Source: Zygnema circumcarinatum | Taxonomy: Eukaryota > Streptophyta > Zygnematophyceae > Zygnematales > Zygnemataceae | DNA: 64,000 bases | Assembly (NCBI GenBank): GCA_037447605.1 | Contig: CM074804.1 | Location: 870,197 to 934,196, forward strand | Reading direction: 5' to 3' | Shown here: piece after piece, positions 20,865 through 33,463 of the stretch | How positions within the stretch are numbered: the first letter of the stretch is position 1 | Layout of the letters: the number at the start of each line of letters is the position of its first letter | The notes under the pieces: model-generated | The model's database searches: none | Told to the model about the DNA's origin: nothing | What the model saw: only the letters and a program-made list of their open reading frames with translations | Position numbers and translations under genes: made by a program

Positions 20865-23800
20865 ATGGCGGGGGGAGGAGGCGGGCAGACCGTGGGCCTC
20901 CTGCTCTCCTTTGCGCCGCTGCGTCTATGTCTTCTTCTTCTTCTTCTTCTTCTTTTGGGAGGCTATGACGGCCGCGCGGACGCGCGAGAGGTGGCGAAGC
21001 AGGCTGAAGTGGCGGGCTCGGAGAATGGCGCGCGAAGTTACCGCCGAGCGTGAGTACATTCATGGCTTCCCTCCCTCCCTCCTCCCTTCCTCTCTCCTTT
21101 AATATTTCCCTCCTTCTCTCCGTCCCTCCCTCCGTCCCTCCCTCTCTCCTTTCCTCTCTCCCTCACTGCATGCATGACATGTGGGAATGCATGCCATGCA
21201 TGCCTCCCTGCATGCCACAGCGTGTCAGCTCGGAACACGCGGCACGCGATCCTGCATAGATGTGCGCAAAAAATCGTTTTTTTGCCTCGTTGGAGATTTA
21301 GACTGATGTTACTCATGAAAGTAGGAAGAATTGTTATATTACTTTATGGCAGAGGTATGCACCCACGAGCAGTATGCACCTGCAACTGTCTGCTGAAGTC
21401 CGTGAAAGTCTTTTAACGCTATTGCAGGCCATACTTTGGCTCAAAACCGATCACAATATGTGTTGCAATGCGTTGAATGCGTCGCCTCATGTCGAAGCTA
21501 CTGCATTCAGAATGGCTTATGGTTTCCAATCATCCGTTGGGTCATGGTGTGTGGGACTGCAAAAACGTAAATGTGAATCAGTCAACTGGTAATTTGCAGC
21601 ACAAGAAGTTAGTCCAAAAAGCAAGTTTTGGATGAGTGTGTTCTTAGTGTCCACAATGCAAGGGTCCAACATTTTAGTGGTTGAGCCATCTGTTCCCATT
21701 CTTGAAGCCTCACTTTGGAAAGTCACCCGTTACTTGGCCATGTCATGAAAAGTGTAGTCGAAGTACAATGCAATTTTTTTGAAAACAATTGATAATGCAG
21801 TATCATGTGCAGTCTAAGTTTCCGTTGGCTCCTGTCAATGTATCTGTCGAGGTGTTGCCAGGTCAAAGCAGCTCTTATCTCTATTTTTTTTGCCGAGTGC
21901 GTTTCTGCCTGTTTCTTTTCACATCGGAAGGATTACATCTTCTAAACCGCTAGTCGAAATTTCTCATCCTTCATCTTTAAAAAGAAAAAAAAAATCAAAA
22001 GTGGTCCATCAAAGTAGCAAATTCCAAAAGCGTTAGCAAATATTGCAAAAACGTTGCTGATTAAAACCCATGTTGCAGAATCCCAATTGTGGAGCCCGAC
22101 CAAACACACACTCATCTGAAGGTTTCTCGAGAAGGGTTGGACGTTATCGCTCGCATACAAAACCCCATCGCCGTGGTTGCAGTAAGCTCCTCTCTATGCT
22201 CTTCCCAACAGTTTCAGTTTACGAGCAGAACTGAAACACGCACCGCAACGGACGGAAAGCGGAACAGCGCAAGCATTAAGAGCATATACATGCATGGCGA
22301 ATTTGGTGGACAGGTGATTGGGCCGTACAGATCCGGGAAGTCTTTCCTTCTCAACCAGCTGTTGGGGCTCACCTGCAATGAAGGTGGGTGTGTGTGCAGG
22401 GGGAAGGATTCTGTAAGTTTTCTCCTGCATTAGTTTGTTTTTAGGGTTTTACGCTTTCAGGTTTGTTTGTAGATTATTTTGACAACAACTTGAAAATGTC
22501 GAACGACTCAAAAGTGGAGCTGTGGGGGGATGATCAGGCTTTGGAGTGGGCCACATGCGTGATACAAAAACTAAGGGTATGAAAATCCGCTCCCTTGTTT
22601 CTCCCTGTTGTTAGAAGCTCTCAGTTGTTCTAGCTATCATGTTTTTTTTGACATGTGAGTCATCCAAAAACTGTGTTTTTTTGGCACAGGTGTATGGGTG
22701 TGGGGTGAGCCACTCACCATGGAAATTAACGGAGTTACCACTTCAGTTCTGTTTTTGGATACGGAGGGCTTTGAAAGCTTGGGCAAGTCTACGGTATACG
22801 ATGATCGGTACGCTCGTTTAATCTGCACATCGTACTTTTTACTTTCGTCACTTCTCAGTAGAAGCATCAGACCTACCTTGTATGAATTTGATAGTCATAG
22901 AAGAAATTTCCAATATTGCTCACCTATGTTGCCGTTCCATTGTCCCCGGAAAACTGCGCAGAATCTTTGCTTTGGCAGCGATTGTCAGTTCCGTTCTCAT
23001 ATACAATTTGCCGGAAACGGTGCACCCTCGGTTCAAGCTCTCCCATTGGCTGATGACTGCGTCAACTCCCTCTCTCTCTACGTGCACTTTGAAGTCAACA
23101 TTTAGGTCGAAATTAAGGTCAAGATGAAGGTCAAAAGCAGGGCCGGAAAGCTGAGATTTATGCCAACTCCATTGATAGCATTATGTTTGACTTTCGTGTT
23201 CCGAGACTTTGCTGACGTTTTTCTTGTCGTTTTGTGTGGGGGGGGATGTGGCGAAGAGGTGGAGCAGGTGAAGGAGGCAGACATCGCCAAACTGTCCTTT
23301 GCAGTTGAGCTCGCAGAGGAGTTCTATGGGAGGTCAGTACAGTCAGTGGTTTTTGTTCTAGAACTGAAACTGAACATGGCGTGGATGCAGTCATGGAACA
23401 TTGTTCAGATGATAAATGAACCATCTAAGTGTACTAAATTGTCCTTTTGCTTCTCTTCCCCCCTTCCCCCCCCCCCTTTATCTCCCACATCGTTCCTCCA
23501 TCTCTCACCCTCTCCTGCTTCTCTCCTCTCTCCCCTCCTCGTCCTCCCCTCTCTCTCCCCCCCCCACCCCAAATATCTGCTGTCTTTTTTGCCCTTTTGG
23601 AATGTTTTGCTGATGTTTATCCTTCTTGCATGTGTGCAAAATGGCTTATACTTTTCTGATTTCAAAAAATATCTTCCTCGCTCTGATCTGCATTCTGCTC
23701 AGAGTCAATGTAAGTCAAACCCCGAAATCCCTAACTGCCATGTCTTTACCATGTAATTTCTGTTCTATCTCCTTGAGATTTCCAAAATTTCAAGCTGGTA

Positions 23801-26800
23801 ATACTCCAAGTTCATCCAAAAAAAAGAAATTGGGTTGTGAAGTCCTGTAATTTGAATGCAGATCCGATCTTCTTCTTCTGCAGGGAAGAGAGGCCTCTTT
23901 TCGGCTTGGACGGCTTCTGTGGCTAATTCAGCGTGACTTTCTTGGTCGGTTAACCATCTTACAATCTCGTTTCCTTCTGAAATGCAAAGCAAATACACCC
24001 TCTTGTCTAAATACCAAATATTTTGCGGACTATTCTCGATTTGAAGTGGTAATCCGACCTTTTAAATGCGGTTGAAAGGCTATTTGTTTTGCTGGAGTTC
24101 CATGCAGAGGGAAAATCCGTTCAGCAGATGGTGGAGGAGGCTATCCGGCCCGTGCCCAATGAAGAAGGTTTGCCTCTGAATAGAAACTGCTTGCATGAGC
24201 TGGGAATTGGTGATTTCATGTCAACATGGATAGCATGCTCTATTGATGTTCGACCATGTTTAAAAGCGATTTCAACACTTGTAGCAAGCAAGGGATTGTC
24301 AGCAGTCTCTCTCTCTCTTTCTCTCTCCCGCTCTCTCCCTCTCTCTCCGATGATCTCGATTGCATGATAGGGAGGTTTTTTTCTGTGTAAGTGTTTGCTG
24401 ATGATGTTGATTTGTTGTCGATGTGGCTTTGTCGAGGGTTGCAGGGAATCCGGATGTGGAGCAGGTACACTGTAGCTCCATTATCCTTTCATGGCTTTAT
24501 GGAAATGCATGTGGCCTTCATGAACTGTGAGCGAGTGCTGAGGCTAATTTGTAACTCACTTGGTTTGTGAAAATACACCAAATGCAAGAGTAGGCATCTC
24601 AGTTTTCTCTTCTCTTCTCTTCCAAATGTCTTTGCAATCAAGTATATACATTTACATATGGAGGTGTGGAAATGTTGAGCTCAAATGAGGGAATGTGTGG
24701 GGAAGGTCTGCATCAGTCACAAGTAACAGTCAGGTCCTCCAACGGAATGAATGAACTGCACAAGACATAGAAACAGACAGGGAAACTGATGTGATGGAGA
24801 CTTTTTGAATGGCAGGTGAACCGGATTCGTCAGTCTCTCGCAACTATGACTTCAAATCTGACAGCTTTCGGCCTTCGACAGGTGACTTTCTTATCAATTT
24901 ACTTTCTTTCCTTTCTTCTTGTTTTTGGGTTTCAGACACAAGTATTCCGGCTGAAGCTCTCTAGAACACCCTTTGAAAGCTCCCAACTTGTTGATCATGT
25001 GACCATTTCCTTCTTAATTACTTCTTTTTGTGATGGGTGTTTTTTCTGCCTGCCTGCAGCCCCATCTGATGCGGACCAAACTCTGCGAAATGAAGGATGG
25101 CGAACTGGACCCTGTCTATGTGCAACAGCGAACGGAACTGAAGAAGCTCATGGAATCCATGATTGTTCCCAAACTGTGGGGGGGAGGCTCACTCAATGGG
25201 AAGGAGTTTGCTGAGGCAATAGAGCAGGTGAGGGCCAAATAGAGCCTATACGCTCATGCACTTGCACATGCATGGAATTTCATTTCACACACGAGAAGAG
25301 AACTGGAGAGGAGTTGAGCTAGAAGTAGGAGTTAAGAAGGGTGAATGGAACTATATGGAGGGAGGCTGAAAGGCAGAAGGAGAGCTGCAGGGGGTAGAAT
25401 ACCAAGATAAGATATAATAAGATAAGATAAGATATAGGCCCAGCAGGAGGGGAAAGAGGAGAAGCGCAGCAGAGGAGAAGTGGGTAGAGGAAAAGCGAGG
25501 GAGCAAGAGACGGAGAGAGAGGGCCAGAAAAGAAAACTCTCAATTTTCTTCCTGAACTTTGTTCTCCCTTCCTCAGACCCTGCAAGCGTTGAACGAGGGA
25601 GCCATTCCCTCTGCCGGCTCTGTGGTAGAAGCCTTCAACCGAGCAGTGAGGGAGCGCTGCCTCTCTCTCTACCTCGAGAGGATGTCTCACCTCCGCCTTC
25701 CCGCCATGGATTCGCAACTGAGAGAGGCACATGGAGCGGCAGCAGAGGCAGCTCGAACGCTATTTGAGAAGGAGAGATTTGGGCAGAGGGCGGCGGAAGA
25801 AGCAGAGAAGAGGCTGGAGGATGAGCTTGGGAAGGTACTGCTTCTTTCTTCATATGAACTGCCATTATGGGCTCTCTGTTTCTGATCCACCTCTTCTCCA
25901 TGCAGGGGTCAATCAATCATCGTCTCTGTTCGTCTGCCGATGTTGATCTTCGGGTGGTCCTGTTGGGTCACTTGAGAGGTGGATCAACTATGATCAAGTT
26001 CTTCTTTTACCTAGTTATTTCGATAAATAACTGAACATAAAAAACTCATGTGCATACATGATGAGTGGCTGCCTGCATTTGGGAGTGCAGGCGGGGGAGA
26101 AGATACGAGATGCGAATGCATTGGCCTCCTCTCAGCGGTGCGAGTCGCTGTATGCGGAATGCGAGGACCAGCTCGCGTACTTAGAGAACATGCGCCTTCC
26201 CTCCATGGCCAAGTTCGACGCCGGCCTCAAACACTGCAACCAAAGTGCCGAAACTGCATGCGTGGGACCCTCCAGGGAACACTACGCCATGAGACTCAAC
26301 AAGGTGCAGCAAGCAGACAGCAGCAAGCAGCCCCAACACTAGCCACAAAAACTTGCTCTTTGCAAACCACTTCATGCTGAACCTCCCACTGAACCCTCTC
26401 TCTCTCTCTCTCCCTCTCTCCCTCTCTCCCTCTCTCCCTCTCTCCCTCTCTCCCCCTCTCCCTCTCCCTCTTTCCCTCTTTCCCTCTCTCTCTCTCTCTT
26501 TCCCCCCTCTCTTTTTCGCTCTCCCTCCCTCTCTCCCTCTCTCCCCCTCTCCCTCTCCCTCTTTCCCTCTTTCCCTCTCGCTCTCTCTTTCCCCCCTCTC
26601 TTTTTCGCTCTCCCTCCCTCTCTCCCTCTCTCCCCCTCTCCCTCTCTCCCTCTTTCCCTCTCTCCCTCTCTCCCTCGCTCCCTCTCTCCCCTCTCCTCCC
26701 TCTCTCCCTCTCTCCCTCTCTCCCTCTCCCTCTCTCCCTCTCTCCCTCTCTCCCTCTCTCCCTCCTCTCTCCTCTCCTCTCTCCCCCCTCTCTCTCTCTC

Positions 26801-27769
26801 TCCCTCTCTCCCTCTCTCCCTCTCTCCCTCTCTCCCTCTCCCTCTTTCCCTCTTTCCCTCTTTCCCTCTCTCTCTCTCTCTTTCCCCCCTCTCTTTTTCG
26901 CTCTCCCTCCCTCTCTCCCTCTCTCCCCCTCTCCCTCTCCCTCTTTCCCTCTTTCCCTCTCTCTCTCTCTTTCCCCCCTCTCTTTTTCGCTCTCCCTCCC
27001 TCCTCCCTCTCTCCCTCTCCCTCTCCCTCCCTCCCTCTCTCCTCTCTCTCTCTCCTCTCCCTCTCTCCCTCTCCCTCTCCCTCTCTCCCTCTCTCCCCCC
27101 TCTCTCCCTCTCTCCCCTCTCCTTTCTCTCCCTCCCTCTCTCCCCTCTCCTCTCTCCCTCTCCCTCCCTCTCTCTCTCTCCCCCTCTCTCCCCCCTCTCT
27201 CTCTCTCTCTGTGTGTGCAGATGTGGGCCCGCGAGCGGGTGCAGTTTCAGAAGGAGTACAACCAGCGGCTGTTCAACTGGCTGGTGGTCGCCTCCCTCGC
27301 GCTTGTGGCGTTAGCGCGCTTCGTCCTCAAGTCCCTCCTATTGGAGGCCGCCGCGTGGGCGCTCTTCGTCTTCCTCGAGGCCTACACGCGCATCTTCTGG
27401 TCCGCGGAGGGCCTCTACTACAACGCCACGTGGCGGACCTTTGTCGGCGTGTGGGAGGCTCTCGTGTTCAACCCGGTGGTGGATCTCGACCGGTACGCAG
27501 GTTCAACCTGGCCTTGGGTGGATCCTGGGGCGGCTGCGGAGTTCTGTGAGGTCATCCGGTTGAGTTTGTATGGGAGGGGGGGGGGGGGGGTGCAGGTGGG
27601 CCATTCCCCTCAGCTGGGGGGCCATCATGGGGATGATTCTGTTCCGCTGCTATCGGTGGCGGAGGAGATTATCTGTGAGTGGGATCCCTCTCTCTCTCGG
27701 CCCCTCTCTCTCTCTCCCTCTCTCCCTCCCTCTCTCCCTCCCTCTCTCCCTCCCTCTCTCCCTCGCTCC

Positions 27770-27824
<55 letters not shown>

Positions 27825-28049
27825 TCTCTCTCTCTCTCCCCCTACCTCGGTTGATCTTGTGTTGGGCATTGAAGTCCATCCAGAGTTTCCCTAACATAGC
27901 ACTTGGAAGTCTGGCAGGTACAAAGTGGCGGAAGAAGTGGGAGTCAGTCGGCACGTGCGAAGGCAAAGCAGGAGGAGAGCACGGGGGGGAGAAGCTCTTG
28001 GCTGTGGAGGAGGGCCGACAAAGGAAATGTGGGGGCCAAAAATGTGTAA
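20865..28049 (+). CDS. Guanylate-binding protein (GBP) family large GTPase, plant type, with signal peptide and C-terminal membrane segments
   Basis: Eighteen GT-AG exons in phase give 657 residues: 20865-21049, 22079-22181, 22314-22383, 22538-22576, 22690-22807, 22962-23019, 23268-23332, 23703-23709, 23884-23944, 24108-24167, 24445-24464, 24816-24881, 25060-25227, 25577-25834, 26091-26303, 27221-27492, 27596-27674 and 27918-28049. A Leu-run signal peptide, encoded by (CTT)9, starts the protein. G1 is GPYRSGKS, G3 is DTEGF, and the GBP-specific RD motif is in [10 protein letters not shown]. The helical domain has [12 protein letters not shown]. Near the end are [18 protein letters not shown] and a second hydrophobic pair, then a basic tail. 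Land-plant GBPs share this whole plan. The signal peptide and membrane segments suggest an ER or endomembrane GTPase. Two exons are only 7 and 20 nt. Two ERSEs lie upstream. Confidence 0.92.
26385..27215 (+). repeat. Polypyrimidine microsatellite filling GBP intron 15
   Basis: About 830 bp of almost pure C/T built from CTCTCC, CTCTTTCC and CCCTCTCT units, with longer internal duplications such as CCCCCTCTCTTTTTCGCTCT seen four times. It lies wholly within the intron between the exons ending at 26303 and beginning at 27221. A second block (27690-27840) fills intron 17. Confidence 0.95.
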
Positions 28050-30046
28050 ATGGGGAACTGGGATAGGTTTGCAAATTATTTTTTTCTTGTTGTTGTGGAG
28101 GAGCAAATCCTCACGGTTTTATACTTGCGGTACATTTAGGTAGAGGTGGTTTTATGCTGATTTTTTGCAATTCAATCGGTGTTAAGGTTTTCTTCAGTTC
28201 TGAACTACGGCTTTAGGTGGTCAAATGTTATGCGGGAGAGGTAGTGGTGAAGCGGGAGAGAGGCAGAGAGAGAGAGGGGGAGGGAGCGGAGAGGTAGAAG
28301 TCGAAAATGATTGGGCCGAACATGCAGGAGGTGAACAGGGCCCCGTTCAGAGCGGCCTTATTTGGCGGACTGTTAGGAAATGGATGTTCATGATGATGCT
28401 GACGTCAGCGAGTTCAGGTCGAGAAACCGAGCGTGCTGGAATGAGAAATTCATGAGAGATTTGGAACCCAAAACTGGGAACATTTGTGATTTGTAATGGA
28501 AGTGCTTTGGATGAGATCAGTTACATTACCAGTGCTGCTGCACAGGGCGGACAATGGGATCAACCATTGGCCAACCATTGTTTTCCGACTTAGCTAACCA
28601 TTGCGAATGGCTGGCGGCCATTGGGCCACTGCCAATGGTTGAGTTGTACATTCCGGTAGAGGAAACAGCCAGCCCATTGGCACGAGTTCCAACCATTGGT
28701 TGCAAGCCAAATTCCAACGCAATGGTAGGACCTGCGCCACTGTTGCAGTCGCGCGCATGGAATCGCTGCAGACAAAACGACAAACGTACAGAATCCGATT
28801 CCTTTGCTGCGATTGGTTCGCCAGTCGGATTTTTTTTTTTATGATTAGCATTTAATGCTTCTGCCCGTTCAGAATGCCACGTAGACTGACTGTCGGCCAG
28901 TTTTGTCGACCTTCGTACCTCAACCGACATGGAGGCGTACGGATGGCAACGGCCCGGATTCGCGGGAGGGCGACGCAAACCCTAACTGGATAAACCGTTG
29001 ACATGAAAAGGGGGGGGGCGGGGATGCTGGCGCTGGTGCTGGTCCTGGGAAAGGGCGGGGGATATTGCGAAGCAGGGCGGCTGAGGCGAGGAGGGAGGAG
29101 GGGAGGGAGGAGGGAGGAGGGGAGGGAGGAGGGAGGAGGGAGGAGGGAGGAGGGAGGAGGGAGGAGGAAGCAGGGAGCAGGGAGCAGGGAGCAGGGAGCA
29201 GGGAGCAGGGAGGAAGAAGGGAGGAGGGAGACAGGGAGAAAGGGAGGTGAAGGGAGGAGAGACGAGAAAGAGGTATGGAGGCGCCAGGGAAGCACGAGAG
29301 GCGGGAGGGGAGGTGGGGTGTGGGAGAGGGAGAGGGAGAAGGAGAGAGGAGGATAAGAGGGGGAGTTGAAGGATAGGGAGAGAGAGTGAGAGGAATAGTG
29401 AGAGAGGAGTAAAAGGAGGTGAGGCAGGGGAGGTGCAGGATAGGGAGAAAGTGAGAGAGGCAGAGTGAGAGGGATGTAAAAGGAGGGGAGGCAGGGTCAG
29501 AGAGACGTAGATGGATAGAAGGCGAGGGAAAAGATTAGGGGGAGGTTGGGAGGGACGGGAAGGGAGATGGAATAGTGATTAGGGGAGGGAGTGGTGGTTG
29601 AGTAGAGAGAGAGGAGGAGGGAGGAGGGGGAGGGATGGATAAGAGGGGGATAGGGCGAGGATAAGTGTGAGGGCGACAGGAGACAATAGGGGGAGGGTGG
29701 GAGGGTGGGAGAGTGGGAGATAAGATAGGGAGCGGGCGTAGGGTGAAGGGAAAGCGCAGTCTATAGTCTCTGCATGGCCCTTGCGGGCACTCCCTTAACC
29801 TTCTGTTTTGTTAACCGGTTTTGACATTTTAGATATGCCAAAGTTCTCCATCCTATTAATCTTTCTGCGCTTGGGTCTTTTTGTTTTTTGGGTCCGTCAG
29901 TCTGTGGGATTGCACTTCCACGTTCTGAGTGTTTCCCTCCCCTTGAAATAATCCAAACAACCCTAAGTTTTTTGGAAACCTTTTAAATTCTTCATACGGC
30001 TGACCCATTTGCTGCTTCCTCCGCAGCTTCCACGCAGCTTCCAGCC
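28050..30046. other. Non-coding stretch with CCATTGG cluster and GGA-rich tract
   Basis: 28554-28740 holds about nine CCATTGG/CCAATGG-type motifs in both orientations. 29080-29260 is built from GGAGGGA and (GGGAGCA)n units, and the purine bias continues to about 29760. The last 280 bp before the PLAC8 gene are ordinary and probably hold its promoter. No gene is seen. Confidence 0.6.
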
Positions 30047-31780
30047 ATGACCGGCGAGACGCCAACCCGTGTCACAACGCCCTTAAGCGAAGAACTCCTC
30101 TCTCCCGGACCTGCTGACGTCAGCCCTACTCCCTTCTCAGGAGAGTACCCCCTGAGCAGCCCCTCCACACGGAAGCAGGTCGGCAGTCCAAGGACCCCTG
30201 AAGCGATAAGTGGCGTATTGGATGGCCACCCTCGCCTTGCGCGAATGCGAACAATGTCTTCAGGGCTTGAGCTGCTCCGCTCTCCCACCGTCACTTTTGA
30301 CCGACTTGCGTCGGTGAAGGAGGTGCAGTCGAGAGAGGTCGCGTCACAGCCGATTGCCTTGAAGGACGGAATAAGGATTCCGGTTTTCGGAGACGTTTTG
30401 TGGGTTCATCTTCGTAGAGACGCGCTGATATGGCTAAGCAGTCCATTGAATGTGGCAACCCTAATTTGGATTGCGTGTGTGGCGGTTTCGGGGGCGCTCT
30501 TATTTATGGTCATGACGGGAATGCTGAACGGGGCGATTCCGAGGAAAGAAACGCGGGACACGTGGTTTGAAGTTAATAATCAGATTCTGAATGGGCTGTT
30601 CACGTTCATGTGCATTATAGTGCAGCCGGCGAGAATATGGTATGCAGTTCGGCTGCACCAGTGGAGACCGCAGGACATAATGGTGATGAGAGAAACCTTC
30701 AATAAAGGGGGAACAAGAAAGCCGCAGGAATGGAAGCATATGCTGGTTGTAGTGATCCTTTTGAACCTGAATTGTGCGTTTCAGTACTGTTTGGCGGGTC
30801 TGAATTGGGGATATTCAAGGGAGGAGCGACCTGCTATTGGAGTTGCTGTTGCTCTTTTAGGGGCCATTGGATGTGCAGCTGCTGCGGGACTCTACAACTT
30901 CCTCTCTCCTCTCGGAAAAGACTCTGATTTAGAACTTTTGGAGGAGGGAGATTCTGCTCTCATGGAAGCAGGCTTGAGCAAGCGGCAGCTTTTCGACAAG
31001 CAGAAGTTGGAATTCATGAACAGGAAACCTGCTGAGAAGCCGAAATGGAGTGGGGGGGTCCTTTCGGGCTACTGCAACGACTTGCGAGTGGGAGTACTGT
31101 CAACTTTATGCTGCATTTGCATTTTTGGAATTAATCACGAGAGGCTCGGGCTCGGAAACAAGTTCGTCCACATGATAACGTTTGCGTTATTTCTGTTCGC
31201 TCCGTTTCTGATTTTTGTGTTGGCGGCTGTCAATATCAATAATGAAGGGACTCGTCACATCGTTGGGGGAATAGGGATTGGAATTTCAGTGCTGGGAGTG
31301 CTCTATGGGGGCTTCTTTAGGATGAAGATGAGGCAGACATATGATCTCCCAAAACGGAGGTGGTTCTTTGGGCACGCTGCCACGACGGATTTCATCACAT
31401 GGATGCTCTGTTCCGTTTGCGCCCTCGCACAGGAGGTTCGTACGGCGGAGTATTATGACATCTATGATTCAAAATTCTATGAGAGGGAGGGAGAGGGAGA
31501 GGGAGGGGGAGAGGGAGAGGGAGAGGGAGGAGGGAAGTGGAAGCCGAGCATGGAGACGGTGCCTTCCATGCATGACGTGGAAGGTGGGTCGAAAGAAGAC
31601 ATGAACCCTCCGGAGGAGATGGAGATGGAGGGGATGCATGCGAGCACGGAAGTGCCGAAAGATGGTCCGTTGGAAGGCAGCCATGGCCAGAAATCTGTTG
31701 AACTTGGAGACGTTGGTGCAGTTGCGAATTCCCCTTTGAGTGAAATAGCAAATGAGGTGTCAGATTTGCGAAAGGAATAA
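30047..31780 (+). CDS. PLAC8-family multi-pass membrane protein
   Basis: A single exon of 577 residues. A Ser/Pro-rich, probably cytosolic N-terminus of about 120 residues precedes six or seven hydrophobic segments (near 128-156, 180-200, 232-254, 264-287, 353-370, 384-405 and 413-433). The PLAC8 signature then follows, with MKMRQTYDLPKRRW and CALAQEVRTAEYYDI. Plant PLAC8 proteins of this subtype are membrane proteins linked to cell-size or calcium/cadmium phenotypes. The exact function here is unknown. The tail holds an EGEGGG repeat encoded by a GAGGGA microsatellite (31485-31530) and a Met/Glu-rich stretch. A possible acceptor just upstream (CCGCAG at 30021-30026) suggests a 5'-UTR intron. 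Confidence 0.85.
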   Translation: MTGETPTRVTTPLSEELLSPGPADVSPTPFSGEYPLSSPSTRKQVGSPRTPEAISGVLDGHPRLARMRTMSSGLELLRSPTVTFDRLASVKEVQSREVASQPIALKDGIRIPVFGDVLWVHLRRDALIWLSSPLNVATLIWIACVAVSGALLFMVMTGMLNGAIPRKETRDTWFEVNNQILNGLFTFMCIIVQPARIWYAVRLHQWRPQDIMVMRETFNKGGTRKPQEWKHMLVVVILLNLNCAFQYCLAGLNWGYSREERPAIGVAVALLGAIGCAAAAGLYNFLSPLGKDSDLELLEEGDSALMEAGLSKRQLFDKQKLEFMNRKPAEKPKWSGGVLSGYCNDLRVGVLSTLCCICIFGINHERLGLGNKFVHMITFALFLFAPFLIFVLAAVNINNEGTRHIVGGIGIGISVLGVLYGGFFRMKMRQTYDLPKRRWFFGHAATTDFITWMLCSVCALAQEVRTAEYYDIYDSKFYEREGEGEGGGEGEGEGGGKWKPSMETVPSMHDVEGGSKEDMNPPEEMEMEGMHASTEVPKDGPLEGSHGQKSVELGDVGAVANSPLSEIANEVSDLRKE

Positions 31781-33463
31781 GAACATGGCGCGCTTTTGTT
31801 TCAGAAGTGAATCTGTTGATGGTTGGCATCTGCTCCAATGTGAGATTAGTGCCCTGTAAGGGCTCCTGCCAGTTATTCGACCTATTCGTTGATTTTTGAT
31901 TTTTAAATAAATAAGCTAGCGGTTAGTGGCGCTAATTTTTAACAGAAGGAAGTTGCCAATAATGGCTGCTGGTTTCCGCCATTTGCTAAATATGTCAGCG
32001 AACATAGAAGACAGCGACGGACATGTTTGTGTTCTTCTTGATGCTTTTAAGTATTGTATATATTCGTCGTAGTCAGTGAGGGCGTTACATCTGTTCATCA
32101 TCATCGTCATCATCGTTATCGTCATGATATGATGATGGTGACGAGGCTGAACATGAGGGCTATTGTTGATGATGAGTACGATGTGCTGCATGTGGTGGTG
32201 CCGAGAGCCATTGAAAATGGACCAGAGATGGACAAAACTTCTGACACAACATCACCAAAACTTGCTACATGTACGTCCCACAAAAGCCACTTGTTGCCGA
32301 CTGCTACCACTTTGTTCCATGGCGTGCACAATGAACCCGTCTCCTTCAGTGCCAGTCTGACAACAATTCTTAAGTATAATAACGCACATTAAGCACCTTC
32401 ACCTAGCGCATGTCACCACTTTGAATTGCGGTAAAACATGAACTTGCCACACCATGCACGTGTCACCATCGCAATGCCCTCTGTACACTCCCATCGAGTG
32501 AGCACAAATTTCGCACAGCCCCCCACACTGTCATCTGAAAACGACTACAAGGAAGGCACTTCAGGAGCACACTGAAGGGTTGGCGACGCACATTGAAACA
32601 TGACGCACAAAGGAAAAACACACATTCCACATAGAGCCGAAGCACAGGGCGAGCGTGACAGAACTTGACCACTCTGTGAGCATCCATTCACCCGTTTTCC
32701 TGAATGCAAATAACAGGACAAAGCTCACCCGTTCCATGCGCCGGAAGTGCACAGTACAATAAATCTTCACATGGAGTACAGGGTCCAAAGCAAAGGAAAA
32801 AGCGCACTTTGACACTTCCATCCCCTGCTTGGGACCCTCTCCAACCTTTTACTCATTCTTCACTCCTCTCTCCTTCTCTCTCCTCGTGTTATTTGACCTA
32901 CTAGCCTCCATACGGAGGCCATGTTGGCTAAGTAAAGAAGTCCGCCTCTGTGTCCGAACACCCCAAGGCATGGATGCGCCCTGAGGCCAACCATGCATTC
33001 GAGTGTTTGCACACACACGCCTATATCTACTGCTACCACTGCTATAGCGAACCTTGACACTTGTTGCCAGGTAAAAAGTAAACAACAGGAATCTCTAACT
33101 GGGTCGTTTTAAGATCTCGCTTTATCTATCTCGCTTACGCTCTCTCCCCCCCTCTCTCTCTCTCTCTCTCTCCCCCTCCCTCCCTCCCGCTCCCCCCTCT
33201 CACGAGTGGGGTGAATGCTTTACAGTGCATGAACCTGCACCAAGCCGACTGCACTTTGATGTAGCGATCTGTGAATGCGAAGAAGCCCCCACAGCAGTGG
33301 GAGACATCACAGCCCAAAAAGGCGACTTTGGCTATTTCTATATTCGGAACAACCCGAAGCCGAAGGCGCCCAGTTGGACTGTGCTCTGTTTGAGGGAGTG
33401 CAGCGGCCGGAGCAGAGTCACCCAACCTTCCTACCCCCCTTATACCCTAAACCCCTCCCCTTC
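31781..33463. other. Non-coding stretch
   Basis: Starts with the 3' UTR of the PLAC8 gene (AAATAAATAAGC near 31904 may serve for polyadenylation). A CATCGT-rich patch lies at 32090-32140. Convergent with FAS1 gene 5. Pyrimidine run at 33145-33195. No gene recognised. Confidence 0.5.

Noticed and set aside
26353-27549. 398-residue Ser/Leu/Pro ORF
   Set aside because: It runs through the pyrimidine intron of the GBP gene. The true exon begins at 27221 in another frame.
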